From: 2-01-FULL-49-10 sp041652335 | GTDB taxonomy: Bacteria > Patescibacteriota > Kazan-3B-28 > UBA10110 | Assembly: GCA_041652335.1 (NCBI GenBank) | Contig: JBAZHL010000001.1 | Coordinates: 1-46,851, forward strand | Reading direction: 5' to 3' | DNA length: 46,851 nt | In this document: one piece after another, positions 30,926 to 38,510 of the stretch | Numbering within the stretch: the stretch's first letter is position 1 | Layout of the letters: each line of letters begins with the position of its first letter | The notes under the pieces: generated by a model | Databases searched by the model: none | Seen by the model: the letters and a program-made list of their open reading frames with translations, nothing else | Told to the model about the DNA's origin: nothing | Position numbers and translations under genes: made by a program

Positions 30926-32766
30926 AGAAGACCACCAATCGTTATTTAGTTTGGTTAGCCCCCATTACGCTTGGGGTGCTCTTTTTGTTAGTTATCAGCT
31001 GGTATGTATCTTTTGACATTGTGTATGCTAACCGAGTTATGCCGGGCGTCAGTTTGGGCGGTCGTCAAATTAGCGGGCTATCGTTAACCGCCGCAGACGA
31101 AGTAGTCACCGATATGATCATTAAGGCCAAGGTATCCAAATTAAATCTTGCCTATCAGTCGGATCGCTACGCTTATACGATCGACCAACTGGGGATGGAG
31201 TTAGATCAAGCGGCTACTCTCGAACTGTTACATCGTTTTGGTCGGACTACCAATTTAATCACTAATCTGCGCGAACGATTTGGCGGAGCCTTGGGGTTGG
31301 CTTCATTCGCCGCAGTGTATCGTTTTACCCCCGGTTTTGACACAGTCGTTAATAACTTAGCCAAAAAATATAATCAGCCGGCGGTCGAGGCTACGGTAAA
31401 TATTAAGCAACAACGAGCTATCGCCTCCCCTGCTCAGCCCGGGCTCCAACTATCCGTCGAAACGTTTAAGCAGCTTTTGGGTGAGCGGATGGGGCAACTT
31501 AGGTTCACCGATCTTACCATACCGATCGTTGATAGTAACCCAGCGATCTCAACCGAGGTGGCTACGGCTACAGCCGATCATATTAATCAGGGTTTAAGCA
31601 CAGAGTTAACTTTAACTGCGCGTGGCCAAGCATCGTTTACCCTCTCTCCGGCGGAGATGTGGGAGTGGTTAGAAGTTTTTACCGATCAGTCGGCGTTGGT
31701 GGTACGGCTCAAACCAGCCGAGTTAGAAAAGTTTGTTAGGGGCCTGGAGCCTAAAGTAAACCAACCGATGCAGAATGCGATCTTTAAAATGAACGATAAA
31801 AAATTAGTGGCCTTTCAGCCAGATCGTCCGGGTCGGGTACTGCGAACGGAGGACGCCATCCAGGGTGTTCAGCAAAACTTTTTAGGTGAGACTCGTGAGG
31901 TGGAACTGGCGGTTAACTATCTGGAGGCAAAGACTAAGTTAGCCGATCTCAATAATTTGGGAGTCAACGAATTAGTCGCCTCTGGAGTATCTAATTTCGC
32001 AGGCAGCCCAGCTAACCGTCGCCATAATATTAAGACCGGCGCTTCAAAGTTTAATAACGTGATCGTGGCTCCGGCCGAACCGTTTTCTTTTAACAAAACA
32101 TTGGGCGTGGTCGATCAGACCACCGGTTATCTACCGGAGTTAGTGATCAAAGGCGACGAGACAATTCCGGAGTTTGGCGGTGGTCTCTGCCAAGTATCAA
32201 CTACCGCCTTCCGTGCCATTCTCAACGGCGGCTATCCGGTGACGGAACGGCATAATCATTCGTACCGGGTGGTTTACTACGAACCGGCGGGCACCGACGC
32301 AACCATCTACCCCCCATCACCCGACCTTCGGTTTATCAACGATAGCCCAGGCCACATTGTGATGCAGACATATATTGATGGCAATAATCTTCACTTTGAT
32401 TTCTATGGCACTAAGATGGATCGTAAGGTGGTGATCGAAGGCCCCAAGATATTTAACATCACCGAACCCCCCGAACCGGTGTATATTGAAACGTCCACTA
32501 TCCCCGAGGGCGAGACCAAGCAGATCGATACCGCTCATCGGGGAGCCAACACTGTTCTCTACCGTCGAGTCTATGATGCCAAGGGTAAAGAGATCAGCCA
32601 TGACGAGTTTAAAAGCTATTATGTTCCCTGGCCGGCCAAGTTCTTAGTTGGAGTTAAAGCCGCTCCGCCAGTGTCGACCGATTTAGGGAACGTACCGCCA
32701 GAGTCCAGCGGATCGGAAGAGGCGCCAGTGGAGATCGCTCCGCCAGAGACGCCCGCTAATCCATAA
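30922..32766 (+). CDS. VanW-family cell-envelope protein
   Basis: 614 residues. There is one N-terminal transmembrane helix (~11-30, WLAPITLGVLFLLVISWYV). The extracytoplasmic part has two PG_binding_4/YoaR-like regions (~45-330; VMPGVSLGGRQISGLSLTAA). The VanW domain runs ~360-500: FNKTLGVVDQTTGYLPELVI, EFGGGLCQVSTTAF, RHNHSYRVVYYEPAGTDATI, DLRFINDSPGHIVMQ. The tail is Pro/Glu-rich. VanW proteins occur with cell-wall functions but their activity is unknown. It starts by overlapping the small gene upstream and precedes holA by four bases. Confidence 0.9.
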   Translation: MKKTTNRYLVWLAPITLGVLFLLVISWYVSFDIVYANRVMPGVSLGGRQISGLSLTAADEVVTDMIIKAKVSKLNLAYQSDRYAYTIDQLGMELDQAATLELLHRFGRTTNLITNLRERFGGALGLASFAAVYRFTPGFDTVVNNLAKKYNQPAVEATVNIKQQRAIASPAQPGLQLSVETFKQLLGERMGQLRFTDLTIPIVDSNPAISTEVATATADHINQGLSTELTLTARGQASFTLSPAEMWEWLEVFTDQSALVVRLKPAELEKFVRGLEPKVNQPMQNAIFKMNDKKLVAFQPDRPGRVLRTEDAIQGVQQNFLGETREVELAVNYLEAKTKLADLNNLGVNELVASGVSNFAGSPANRRHNIKTGASKFNNVIVAPAEPFSFNKTLGVVDQTTGYLPELVIKGDETIPEFGGGLCQVSTTAFRAILNGGYPVTERHNHSYRVVYYEPAGTDATIYPPSPDLRFINDSPGHIVMQTYIDGNNLHFDFYGTKMDRKVVIEGPKIFNITEPPEPVYIETSTIPEGETKQIDTAHRGANTVLYRRVYDAKGKEISHDEFKSYYVPWPAKFLVGVKAAPPVSTDLGNVPPESSGSEEAPVEIAPPETPANP

Positions 32767-32770
32767 TGCT

Positions 32771-33712
32771 ATGATCTATTTCTTGTACGGCGAAGACGAT
32801 TTTCGGATCAGACAGCGCTTGGCCGAGCTCCGGGCGGGGTTGCTTAAAACCGATGCCAATTTAGACATACAGATCAAAGATGCGGCCGACCTAACTGCCG
32901 CCGATCTTAGCAGCTTGGTAATGACCCAATCATTACTGTCGATCAGTAAGCTGATAGTTATTAATCAGCCGATCGAGGACGGTGCCGACGATCTTCGTAA
33001 TGGTTTAGTTGAGCTATTGGGTCGTCCTCTACCGGAGGGGGTGGTGTTAGTATTGATCGAACGGCAGCCAGATCAGCGCACCAAATTATTTAAACTACTT
33101 AATAAATTTATGGCTGAAGCTTATCCACTACTCAGAGCTCCGGAGGCCAAGAAGTGGTTGCAAGATCGGGCCAGAGCCCAGGGCGTTCCGATCGATGATG
33201 CAGCTACCAGCATATTGGTTGAAAGTTTTAGCGACGATCTCTGGAGAATGAGTAGTGAGTTAAATAAGCTCTCTACTTTTACTGCTAACCAACCGATCAC
33301 AAAATCCACAGTTGACCAGCTAACTCCCCGAACCCTTACCGACAATATCTTTGCGACCATCGAAGCATTAGCCAGGAAAAACTTCTCTCTATCTAATCAA
33401 TTGATCAATCGGCAGTTGTTGTTGGGGATGGCCGAGCAGCAGTTAATCGCTATGATCGCCTACCAGTTTCGTAATATCGTTTTAATCCGGGCCTGGCTCG
33501 ACCAGGGAATTAAACCGGCTGATCTGGCCGCTAAAACTGGACTTCATCCTTATGTGGTTCAAAAGACGACCGAGCTGTCGCGTCGGTTCTCCATATCGGA
33601 GTTGGCCAAAGTGTTTTACCTGCTTCAACGGGTGGATGCGGCGATCAAAACTGGTAAAACCCCACCGCGAGTGGGTTTGGATATTCTAACGGCGCAAGTA
33701 GTTAGTGCTTAG
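32771..33712 (+). CDS. holA: DNA polymerase III delta subunit
   Basis: Clamp-loader subunit. 313 residues, typical. The N-terminus MIYFLYGEDDFRIRQRLAEL replaces the P-loop by GEDDF as in the family. LLSISKLIVINQP and KWLQDRARAQGVPIDDAA match the AAA+-like domains, and the collar domain is GMAEQQLIAMIAYQFRNIVLIRAWL to the end. Its last 11 bases overlap rpsT on the other strand; holA-rpsT adjacency is widely conserved. Confidence 0.92.
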   Translation: MIYFLYGEDDFRIRQRLAELRAGLLKTDANLDIQIKDAADLTAADLSSLVMTQSLLSISKLIVINQPIEDGADDLRNGLVELLGRPLPEGVVLVLIERQPDQRTKLFKLLNKFMAEAYPLLRAPEAKKWLQDRARAQGVPIDDAATSILVESFSDDLWRMSSELNKLSTFTANQPITKSTVDQLTPRTLTDNIFATIEALARKNFSLSNQLINRQLLLGMAEQQLIAMIAYQFRNIVLIRAWLDQGIKPADLAAKTGLHPYVVQKTTELSRRFSISELAKVFYLLQRVDAAIKTGKTPPRVGLDILTAQVVSA

Positions 33713-33950
33713 CGCTTTTGCGGGCAGCCTTAACTAATCGCGACTTCAATCGAGCTGCCTTATTCTTGTGGATCAGGCCGGTTTTGGCGGCCTTATCCAA
33801 AGATTTTTGAGCAGCCGATAGAGAGGCGCTCGTTGGCTTTTGGTGGGCGGTTTTCACCACCTTTTTGAGAGCTACCTTGATCTTTGAGGTAGCTACCCGC
33901 CTCCGGGCATCCCGCCGCATCTTCTTGATCGCTGACTTGATGATTGGCAT
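33702..33950 (-). CDS. rpsT: 30S ribosomal protein S20
   Basis: 82 residues, Lys/Arg/Ala-rich helical protein: MPIIKSAIKKMRRDARRR, then HQKPTSASLSAAQKSLDKAAKTGLIHKNKAARLKSRL. Family-typical length and pattern (KTGLIHKNKAAR). It converges on holA with an 11-base overlap and lies just downstream of the large orphan gene on the same strand. Confidence 0.95.
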   Translation of the reverse strand: MPIIKSAIKKMRRDARRRVATSKIKVALKKVVKTAHQKPTSASLSAAQKSLDKAAKTGLIHKNKAARLKSRLVKAARKSAKH

Positions 33951-33974
33951 AGTCGATAAATTTACTCTGCTATT

Positions 33975-36752
33975 CTATGTTAGATCCGTTTCATAGTAAA
34001 GGTCGGTGAGCGTGGGGCTGCCGCCAGTTTTTAAGATGTGAAGGTAAATATTGAGATAGACCTGGTTTACGAAGCTCCCCTTAACGACGTGGGCAGCGAA
34101 GCCCCCTGGGTGTCGACTAAAGCCAGCATAGAATTCCCCTAACGTTTTTGCGTTGCTACCTGCTGGAATCTGGTATCTCTCTGTACTGACTGTGTCGAGT
34201 ACCCTCGCCACATCTTCGCCGCTGCAGAGGATAACGCCACTCTTTGCGAATACCTCAATCGCCTGCTGGTTAATGGTCGATAGTGGTGAATGACTGACAA
34301 CGATCAATTTTTGGCCGCGATCTAACAGCGGTTGGTAGTGTTCCACAATATTTTGGGCAGTATCTTTGGTGATCGGTTTTAGATAGGCCTTAGAATCAAC
34401 CAGTAGGCTGACCGACTCGCCCGTGGCGTGATCGCGCAGATCGATAATAAAATCGGGGATAATATTCTCTTTTTGTTTGATGAGCCGGTTGAGGCCGGTA
34501 ACTGCCTTGACCCCATCGCCGTAGCGGTGGTCGATGTCAGCAAATCTGATCGAATACGTTAACTGATCTGGTAGCTCGCCGATACCCAATAATTTAGCCA
34601 GGCTGGTTTCGATCGCCAGTAATGTAAATGTCTCCCCCATTTTTCCAGTAACGTGTTTTAGCTCTCCCGAGATCTGGCTCATCGACTCGTAGTCTAACAG
34701 TTTACGGAGGCGTTGTTGCTCTGTTGGATCGGTAGTATAGCGGCTCAATAATGTTAGGGCATGGCTAAATAGGCGCTTGATCGCATACTGGGACGATTGA
34801 CCTTCCTGGGTGTTGATGTCGCGCCACAACACTCGTCCACGGTTGTAAAAATAGTTACCATCCACTTCCTGACCCTGAATGATTCTTGGCTCACGATCGC
34901 GGTGTAGGGCGTAGGTATTAGGCAGCATCCCCTCTTTATCGATTTGATCCACATATTCAACAAATAATCTGGCAAGCTCGTCACGATGCTCTCCGATTGT
35001 TGTTTCGGGGGGGAGGATATCAAATGCCCAAATTTTCTTTGGCCGCTGACAGCGGATAGCCAAATTAGGTGCTGGCTTGACCCATCGTTTAAATTTTTTT
35101 CCAACGCCAACATAATTTGGTTGGGGGGGTTGCATCCTGGGATGATAAAACAGTGTTGGCTCACTGACTAACAGTTCTCCCAACCAATGGGCGTCTGATC
35201 GGCGTGAAAAATAGTGAGGACGTAGCATCTCTTTCACCTTCCTCAGGGTAGCCACCCAGTCGGCGGTCGATATGTCTAATGCCTGAGGGTTGTCCCCCTT
35301 GGCTTGGCGATTGTATTCCGTCTCTAATGCCGACATAATAGCCTCGGCAGTACTGAGGCCAGCTGTAAATGATGGTCCATCGGGCAGTTCCTTATCAGTA
35401 GCAAAAAAGTAGACCAAATATGATAAATTTCGCAACTGCTGATCTCTACTTCGTTTGAGGACATAGTGTGCCACTTCTTTATTCGTCAGAATTGTCTTAG
35501 ATAGTCCCTCGGGGCCATGCTCGGTAAATATCCTTCGGAATATCGGATAGTACTGTGATTCAAATAATTTATATTTTTCCAATCGCCTTTCTGCATGGTC
35601 GTGCTTGGACAGATCCATTAATATATGAGCGAGGTAGCCATCCATGTGAACGTTGATACGCAAAGCCTTTGGGTATTTAATTTTGGATCCATTGCGCTGA
35701 CTCACTGACAGCTCACCCATACTGTCAAAGCTAAAATGAGGTTGCCAATGATGGCTAACCTTATATTCCCGATCAAGATTCTGTTTGATCCACTCAATAA
35801 AATGCCGACGCACCCATAACTTGTCTTCGGTAGGTACCTCGTCTACCAAATCGGTACAGTGGTTATAAAGGTAATGTTCTGGTGGCAGGTATTCTTCGCC
35901 ACTCAGGTTGCCGCTGATCAAGCCTGGCAATGTGCGATCTACTTTTCCCACCACGTTGCCCTGTCGATCCCGCTGGGTATAGTTGCCAGTTTTGCTACCA
36001 ATGTTCGCCTCAGCCAATAGATCCTCAGTAATCCGGATGTTGCCAGCCTGGTCATGTTCAACCTGGATCTTAGTAAAAGCCAGGTAGTTGGCGCCATAGA
36101 ATCCCCGCTCCTGGTTGATCGCCCGATCGTGGTCTTCGGGTGCTGGCTGGGGGTATTGGTAGTGAGCGATCTTCCTCTTGTTAAATCGGGTGATCTTATC
36201 TTTTGGCCCCCAGATTAAACTAACCGTCACGCGCTTGTCTGCGGCAATTGCCCGCTCGACCTGATCGCGGTCAGTGGCCGGTAGGTGATTGATGATAAAA
36301 CTTAGCTCTGTTTGTGGGTCATTAGGCTCCGGCCAATCAATCTTTCTCCCCTCGAAATAAGGTGGTAAAAAGTGTTTGCCGATTTTTGATGTGGAGCGAA
36401 AATGCTCCCAAAACAACCCTTCGTTACCAGGGAGTAAAAGCTCATCGCGGAATAAGGGCAGATTGTAGTCGGCCAGCGCCTGGTTAAACTCGCTCCTGGG
36501 TAAGACCACTACGCAGTTGTCGACGCTCTGGATATCTATCACTGTCCGCATGCGATGGCGGAACGGCTCACCGTTTAGGAACTCAGGCACCCCCGGCGCC
36601 CTGATTTCACTGACCGGCGTGGTGGGGGCAGTTTCCAAAGGATACAGTGCTTCGTAATCCGGTGTGAGCTCCTCATCGTCTAAATCGCGCGGCGGTCCCA
36701 GTTCGCCGATGTCATATTCGTCAGAGGGTGGTTGTTCAGACCTTCCGTTCAT
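33975..36752 (-). CDS. Large orphan protein with C-terminal PD-(D/E)XK-like nuclease motifs
   Basis: No known family recognised across most of the 925 residues. The start at 36752 is chosen because a -35/-10 pair covers the longer frame's ATG at 36797. The N-terminal ~60 residues are acidic and Pro-rich (likely disordered). The middle (~70-690) is a soluble alpha/beta mixture with no signal peptide or membrane segment. The C-terminal ~215 residues show the spaced set of a restriction-endonuclease fold: GKMGE (Glu707), IPDFIIDL (Asp767), LLVDSKAY (Asp786-x-Lys788), then QNIVEHYQ, followed by a strand KLIVVSHSP. This suggests a metal-dependent nuclease, perhaps for defence or nucleic-acid processing. 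It stands alone, divergent from the DHH gene. Confidence 0.65.
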   Translation of the reverse strand: MNGRSEQPPSDEYDIGELGPPRDLDDEELTPDYEALYPLETAPTTPVSEIRAPGVPEFLNGEPFRHRMRTVIDIQSVDNCVVVLPRSEFNQALADYNLPLFRDELLLPGNEGLFWEHFRSTSKIGKHFLPPYFEGRKIDWPEPNDPQTELSFIINHLPATDRDQVERAIAADKRVTVSLIWGPKDKITRFNKRKIAHYQYPQPAPEDHDRAINQERGFYGANYLAFTKIQVEHDQAGNIRITEDLLAEANIGSKTGNYTQRDRQGNVVGKVDRTLPGLISGNLSGEEYLPPEHYLYNHCTDLVDEVPTEDKLWVRRHFIEWIKQNLDREYKVSHHWQPHFSFDSMGELSVSQRNGSKIKYPKALRINVHMDGYLAHILMDLSKHDHAERRLEKYKLFESQYYPIFRRIFTEHGPEGLSKTILTNKEVAHYVLKRSRDQQLRNLSYLVYFFATDKELPDGPSFTAGLSTAEAIMSALETEYNRQAKGDNPQALDISTADWVATLRKVKEMLRPHYFSRRSDAHWLGELLVSEPTLFYHPRMQPPQPNYVGVGKKFKRWVKPAPNLAIRCQRPKKIWAFDILPPETTIGEHRDELARLFVEYVDQIDKEGMLPNTYALHRDREPRIIQGQEVDGNYFYNRGRVLWRDINTQEGQSSQYAIKRLFSHALTLLSRYTTDPTEQQRLRKLLDYESMSQISGELKHVTGKMGETFTLLAIETSLAKLLGIGELPDQLTYSIRFADIDHRYGDGVKAVTGLNRLIKQKENIIPDFIIDLRDHATGESVSLLVDSKAYLKPITKDTAQNIVEHYQPLLDRGQKLIVVSHSPLSTINQQAIEVFAKSGVILCSGEDVARVLDTVSTERYQIPAGSNAKTLGEFYAGFSRHPGGFAAHVVKGSFVNQVYLNIYLHILKTGGSPTLTDLYYETDLT

Positions 36753-36776
36753 AGTTGGCAGGTGAAGTAACCATTT

Positions 36777-36804
36777 AGTGTAAACTGCTGGCTCCATCCG
36801 TCAA
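36777..36804 (-). promoter_or_regulatory. Promoter of the large orphan nuclease-like gene
   Basis: TTGACG (36799-36804), 16-base spacer, TACACT (36777-36782) on the minus strand, 24 bases before the ATG at 36752. The alternative ATG at 36797 lies inside the spacer. Confidence 0.5.
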
Positions 36805-36818
36805 ACTGGCTCTCGGGG

Positions 36819-36847
36819 TTGACAGTCCCCCGGGGGTGTCGTATCGT
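36819..36847 (+). promoter_or_regulatory. Promoter of the DHH phosphoesterase gene
   Basis: TTGACA (36819-36824), 17-base spacer holding the palindrome CCCCCGGGGG, then TATCGT (36842-36847). Nineteen bases lie between this box and the ATG at 36867. It is divergent from the orphan gene's promoter 15 bases away. Confidence 0.5.
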
Positions 36848-36866
36848 TTACTATTCAAAGCACCAA

Positions 36867-38081
36867 ATGGAACTCACCCCAAAACAACAAGCCTTAGAGC
36901 TGATCAATAAATCCAAGCATATTCTGATCGCCCCCGGTCGAGCCGACGGCGATTCGATTGGTAGTGGGTTGGCACTCTATTTAGTCCTTTCTCGACTTGG
37001 CAAACAGGCCAGTTTAGTGGTGCTCGATCCCCTGCCGCCCAAGTTTAACTTTCTGCCCAATTTAGACGAGGTACAACATGAGTTTAACGGCCTGCGCGAT
37101 TTTGTAATTAGCTTGGATTGTACTTCGGCCTCCGCCGATAAGTTGGCCTACAACTTTCAGGACGAAAAATTGAACATTGTTATCACGCCTAAAGCTGGCG
37201 TCTTTAAATCGACCGATGTCAGTTTCTCCGAAGGCAATTTTCAGTACGATTGCTTGATCACTTTAGACGCTGCCGATTTAGAACAAGTTGGCTCGCTTTA
37301 TACGGACAACCCCAAGATATTTCAAAATGTACCGATCATTAACATCGATCATCATGCCAGCAACGACTACTACGGCGCGGTCAATTTAGTTGACCTAACC
37401 GCCACCTCCACGGCCGAGTTATTGGTCGGTTTGATCGAGGCGTTGGGCCCATCTTTGATCGATGCGGACGTAGCCACGGCTTTGTTGACCGGTATCATTA
37501 ACGACACCGGTAGCTTCCAGCATGCCAACACCACCCCAAAGTCCTTAACTATTGCCGCCCAGATGGTAGGTTTTGGCGCTCGCCATCAGGAGATTATCCA
37601 ATACCTATTCAAGACCAAAGCCTTTACGACCTTAAAGCTCTGGGGGCGAATCCTGACTAACGTCCAGCACGACCCCATTAGCCGACTGGTCTGGAGCTCG
37701 GCCTCCTTGTCCGATATCACCGAGACCGAGGCTACTGGGGAGCAGATCAGTGGGATTATTGACGAACTAATGACGAGCGTCCCAGAAGCTGATATAGTAG
37801 TTCTGTTGTCCGAGCGGGATCCTCAGGTGGTCTCGGGAAGCATTAGGACTAAAAAGGGAGTTGACGCTGCCGATATCGCCAAAATGTTTGGCGGTGGCGG
37901 TCACCATGGGGCCGCCGGCTTTAAGCTGTTAGATAGCGGTATTCCAGAGGCGGCAGCTACTGTGGTGGCCAAGATCAAGGAGTATCAAGCCAAGCGGCTA
38001 TCTGGGGCTACCCAGATCCCGGAAGAATCAGGAAATAATGGCTTGGAGCCTGCGATTCCCGACCTTGCCAAAAATGAGTAA
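36867..38081 (+). CDS. DHH/DHHA1 phosphoesterase, NrnA-like (nanoRNase / pAp phosphatase)
   Basis: 404 residues from the ATG at 36867 (MELTPKQQALELI); the longer frame begins in the -35 box. DHH motifs are APGRADGDSIGSGLAL (motif I), LITLDAADLE (motif II), NIDHHASNDYYG (motif III, DHH) and GIINDTGSFQHANTT (motif IV). The C-terminal DHHA1 domain shows MFGGGGHHGAAGF. Family members hydrolyse short oligoribonucleotides, pAp or cyclic dinucleotide products. Position next to rpsO-pnp and RNase J fits RNA turnover. The residue ~100-150 segment (KLNIVITPKAGVFKSTDVSF) is an insertion relative to short NrnA proteins. Confidence 0.9.
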   Translation: MELTPKQQALELINKSKHILIAPGRADGDSIGSGLALYLVLSRLGKQASLVVLDPLPPKFNFLPNLDEVQHEFNGLRDFVISLDCTSASADKLAYNFQDEKLNIVITPKAGVFKSTDVSFSEGNFQYDCLITLDAADLEQVGSLYTDNPKIFQNVPIINIDHHASNDYYGAVNLVDLTATSTAELLVGLIEALGPSLIDADVATALLTGIINDTGSFQHANTTPKSLTIAAQMVGFGARHQEIIQYLFKTKAFTTLKLWGRILTNVQHDPISRLVWSSASLSDITETEATGEQISGIIDELMTSVPEADIVVLLSERDPQVVSGSIRTKKGVDAADIAKMFGGGGHHGAAGFKLLDSGIPEAAATVVAKIKEYQAKRLSGATQIPEESGNNGLEPAIPDLAKNE

Positions 38082-38093
38082 AAATGATATAAT
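38065..38093 (+). promoter_or_regulatory. Promoter of rpsO-pnp
   Basis: TTGCCA (38065-38070), exactly 17 bases, then TGATATAAT whose -10 is TATAAT at 38088-38093. Only 11 bases separate it from the rpsO ATG at 38105, so the leader is about 5 bases or less. It lies in the last codons and stop region of the DHH gene. Confidence 0.75.
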
Positions 38094-38104
38094 AAAGCAA
38101 AGAT

Positions 38105-38374
38105 ATGACACTCGCAACTACTAAAAAGAAGAAGATCATTGGCACCTACCAGGCGCATGTAAAGGATACTGGATCGGCTGAGGTTCAGGTGGCTTTGTTA
38201 ACAGAGAAGGTTAAAGAACTTACCCGGCACCTTAAGGTCCACCAAAAGGACTTTCATTCTCGCCAGGGTCTGTTTAAAATAGTGGGCAACCGCAGAAGGT
38301 TGCTTAACTACATCAAGACTAAGCACCCTAAAAAATATTCAGCTTTAATTGATAAGTTAAAAATCCGAAAGTAA
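38105..38374 (+). CDS. rpsO: 30S ribosomal protein S15
   Basis: 89 residues, exactly the family length. DTGSAEVQVALLTEKVKELTRHLKVH, then KDFHSRQGLFKIVGNRRRLLNYIK are the canonical S15 helices. It precedes pnp, the arrangement conserved from E. coli to many phyla. Its promoter predicts a near-leaderless mRNA. Confidence 0.97.
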   Translation: MTLATTKKKKIIGTYQAHVKDTGSAEVQVALLTEKVKELTRHLKVHQKDFHSRQGLFKIVGNRRRLLNYIKTKHPKKYSALIDKLKIRK

Positions 38375-38396
38375 GGGCTGGGTGGGTTAAGAGAAC

Positions 38397-38463
38397 CAGC
38401 ATAGAGCATAGAGCTCAGCGAATCTTTTTGTCAGGTTCGTTCGGTCCTACGCTTTATGTGCTG
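38397..38463 (+). promoter_or_regulatory. Possible stem-loop in the rpsO-pnp spacer
   Basis: CAGCA...CATAGAGC (from 38397) can pair with GCTTTATGTGCTG (38451-38463), with a five-base bulge and one G-U pair. In E. coli a pnp leader stem is cut by RNase III and used for PNPase autoregulation; a similar role here is only a guess. The spacer also holds the SD AGGAAGGA just before pnp. Confidence 0.3.
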
Positions 38464-38510
38464 TCTCTTTCCTCCCATTTGCCCGGTTGCTTAGGATAGG
38501 AAGGAACATG

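Noticed and set aside
34754..35164. 136-codon frame on the minus strand within the large orphan gene
   Set aside because: It overlaps the orphan in another frame of the same strand, is rich in Ser/Pro/Cys shadow-type peptide, and has no own signals.
38487..38510. TTG start for pnp
   Set aside because: It would place the SD AGGAAGGA inside the coding region; ATG at 38508/38511 fits the SD.
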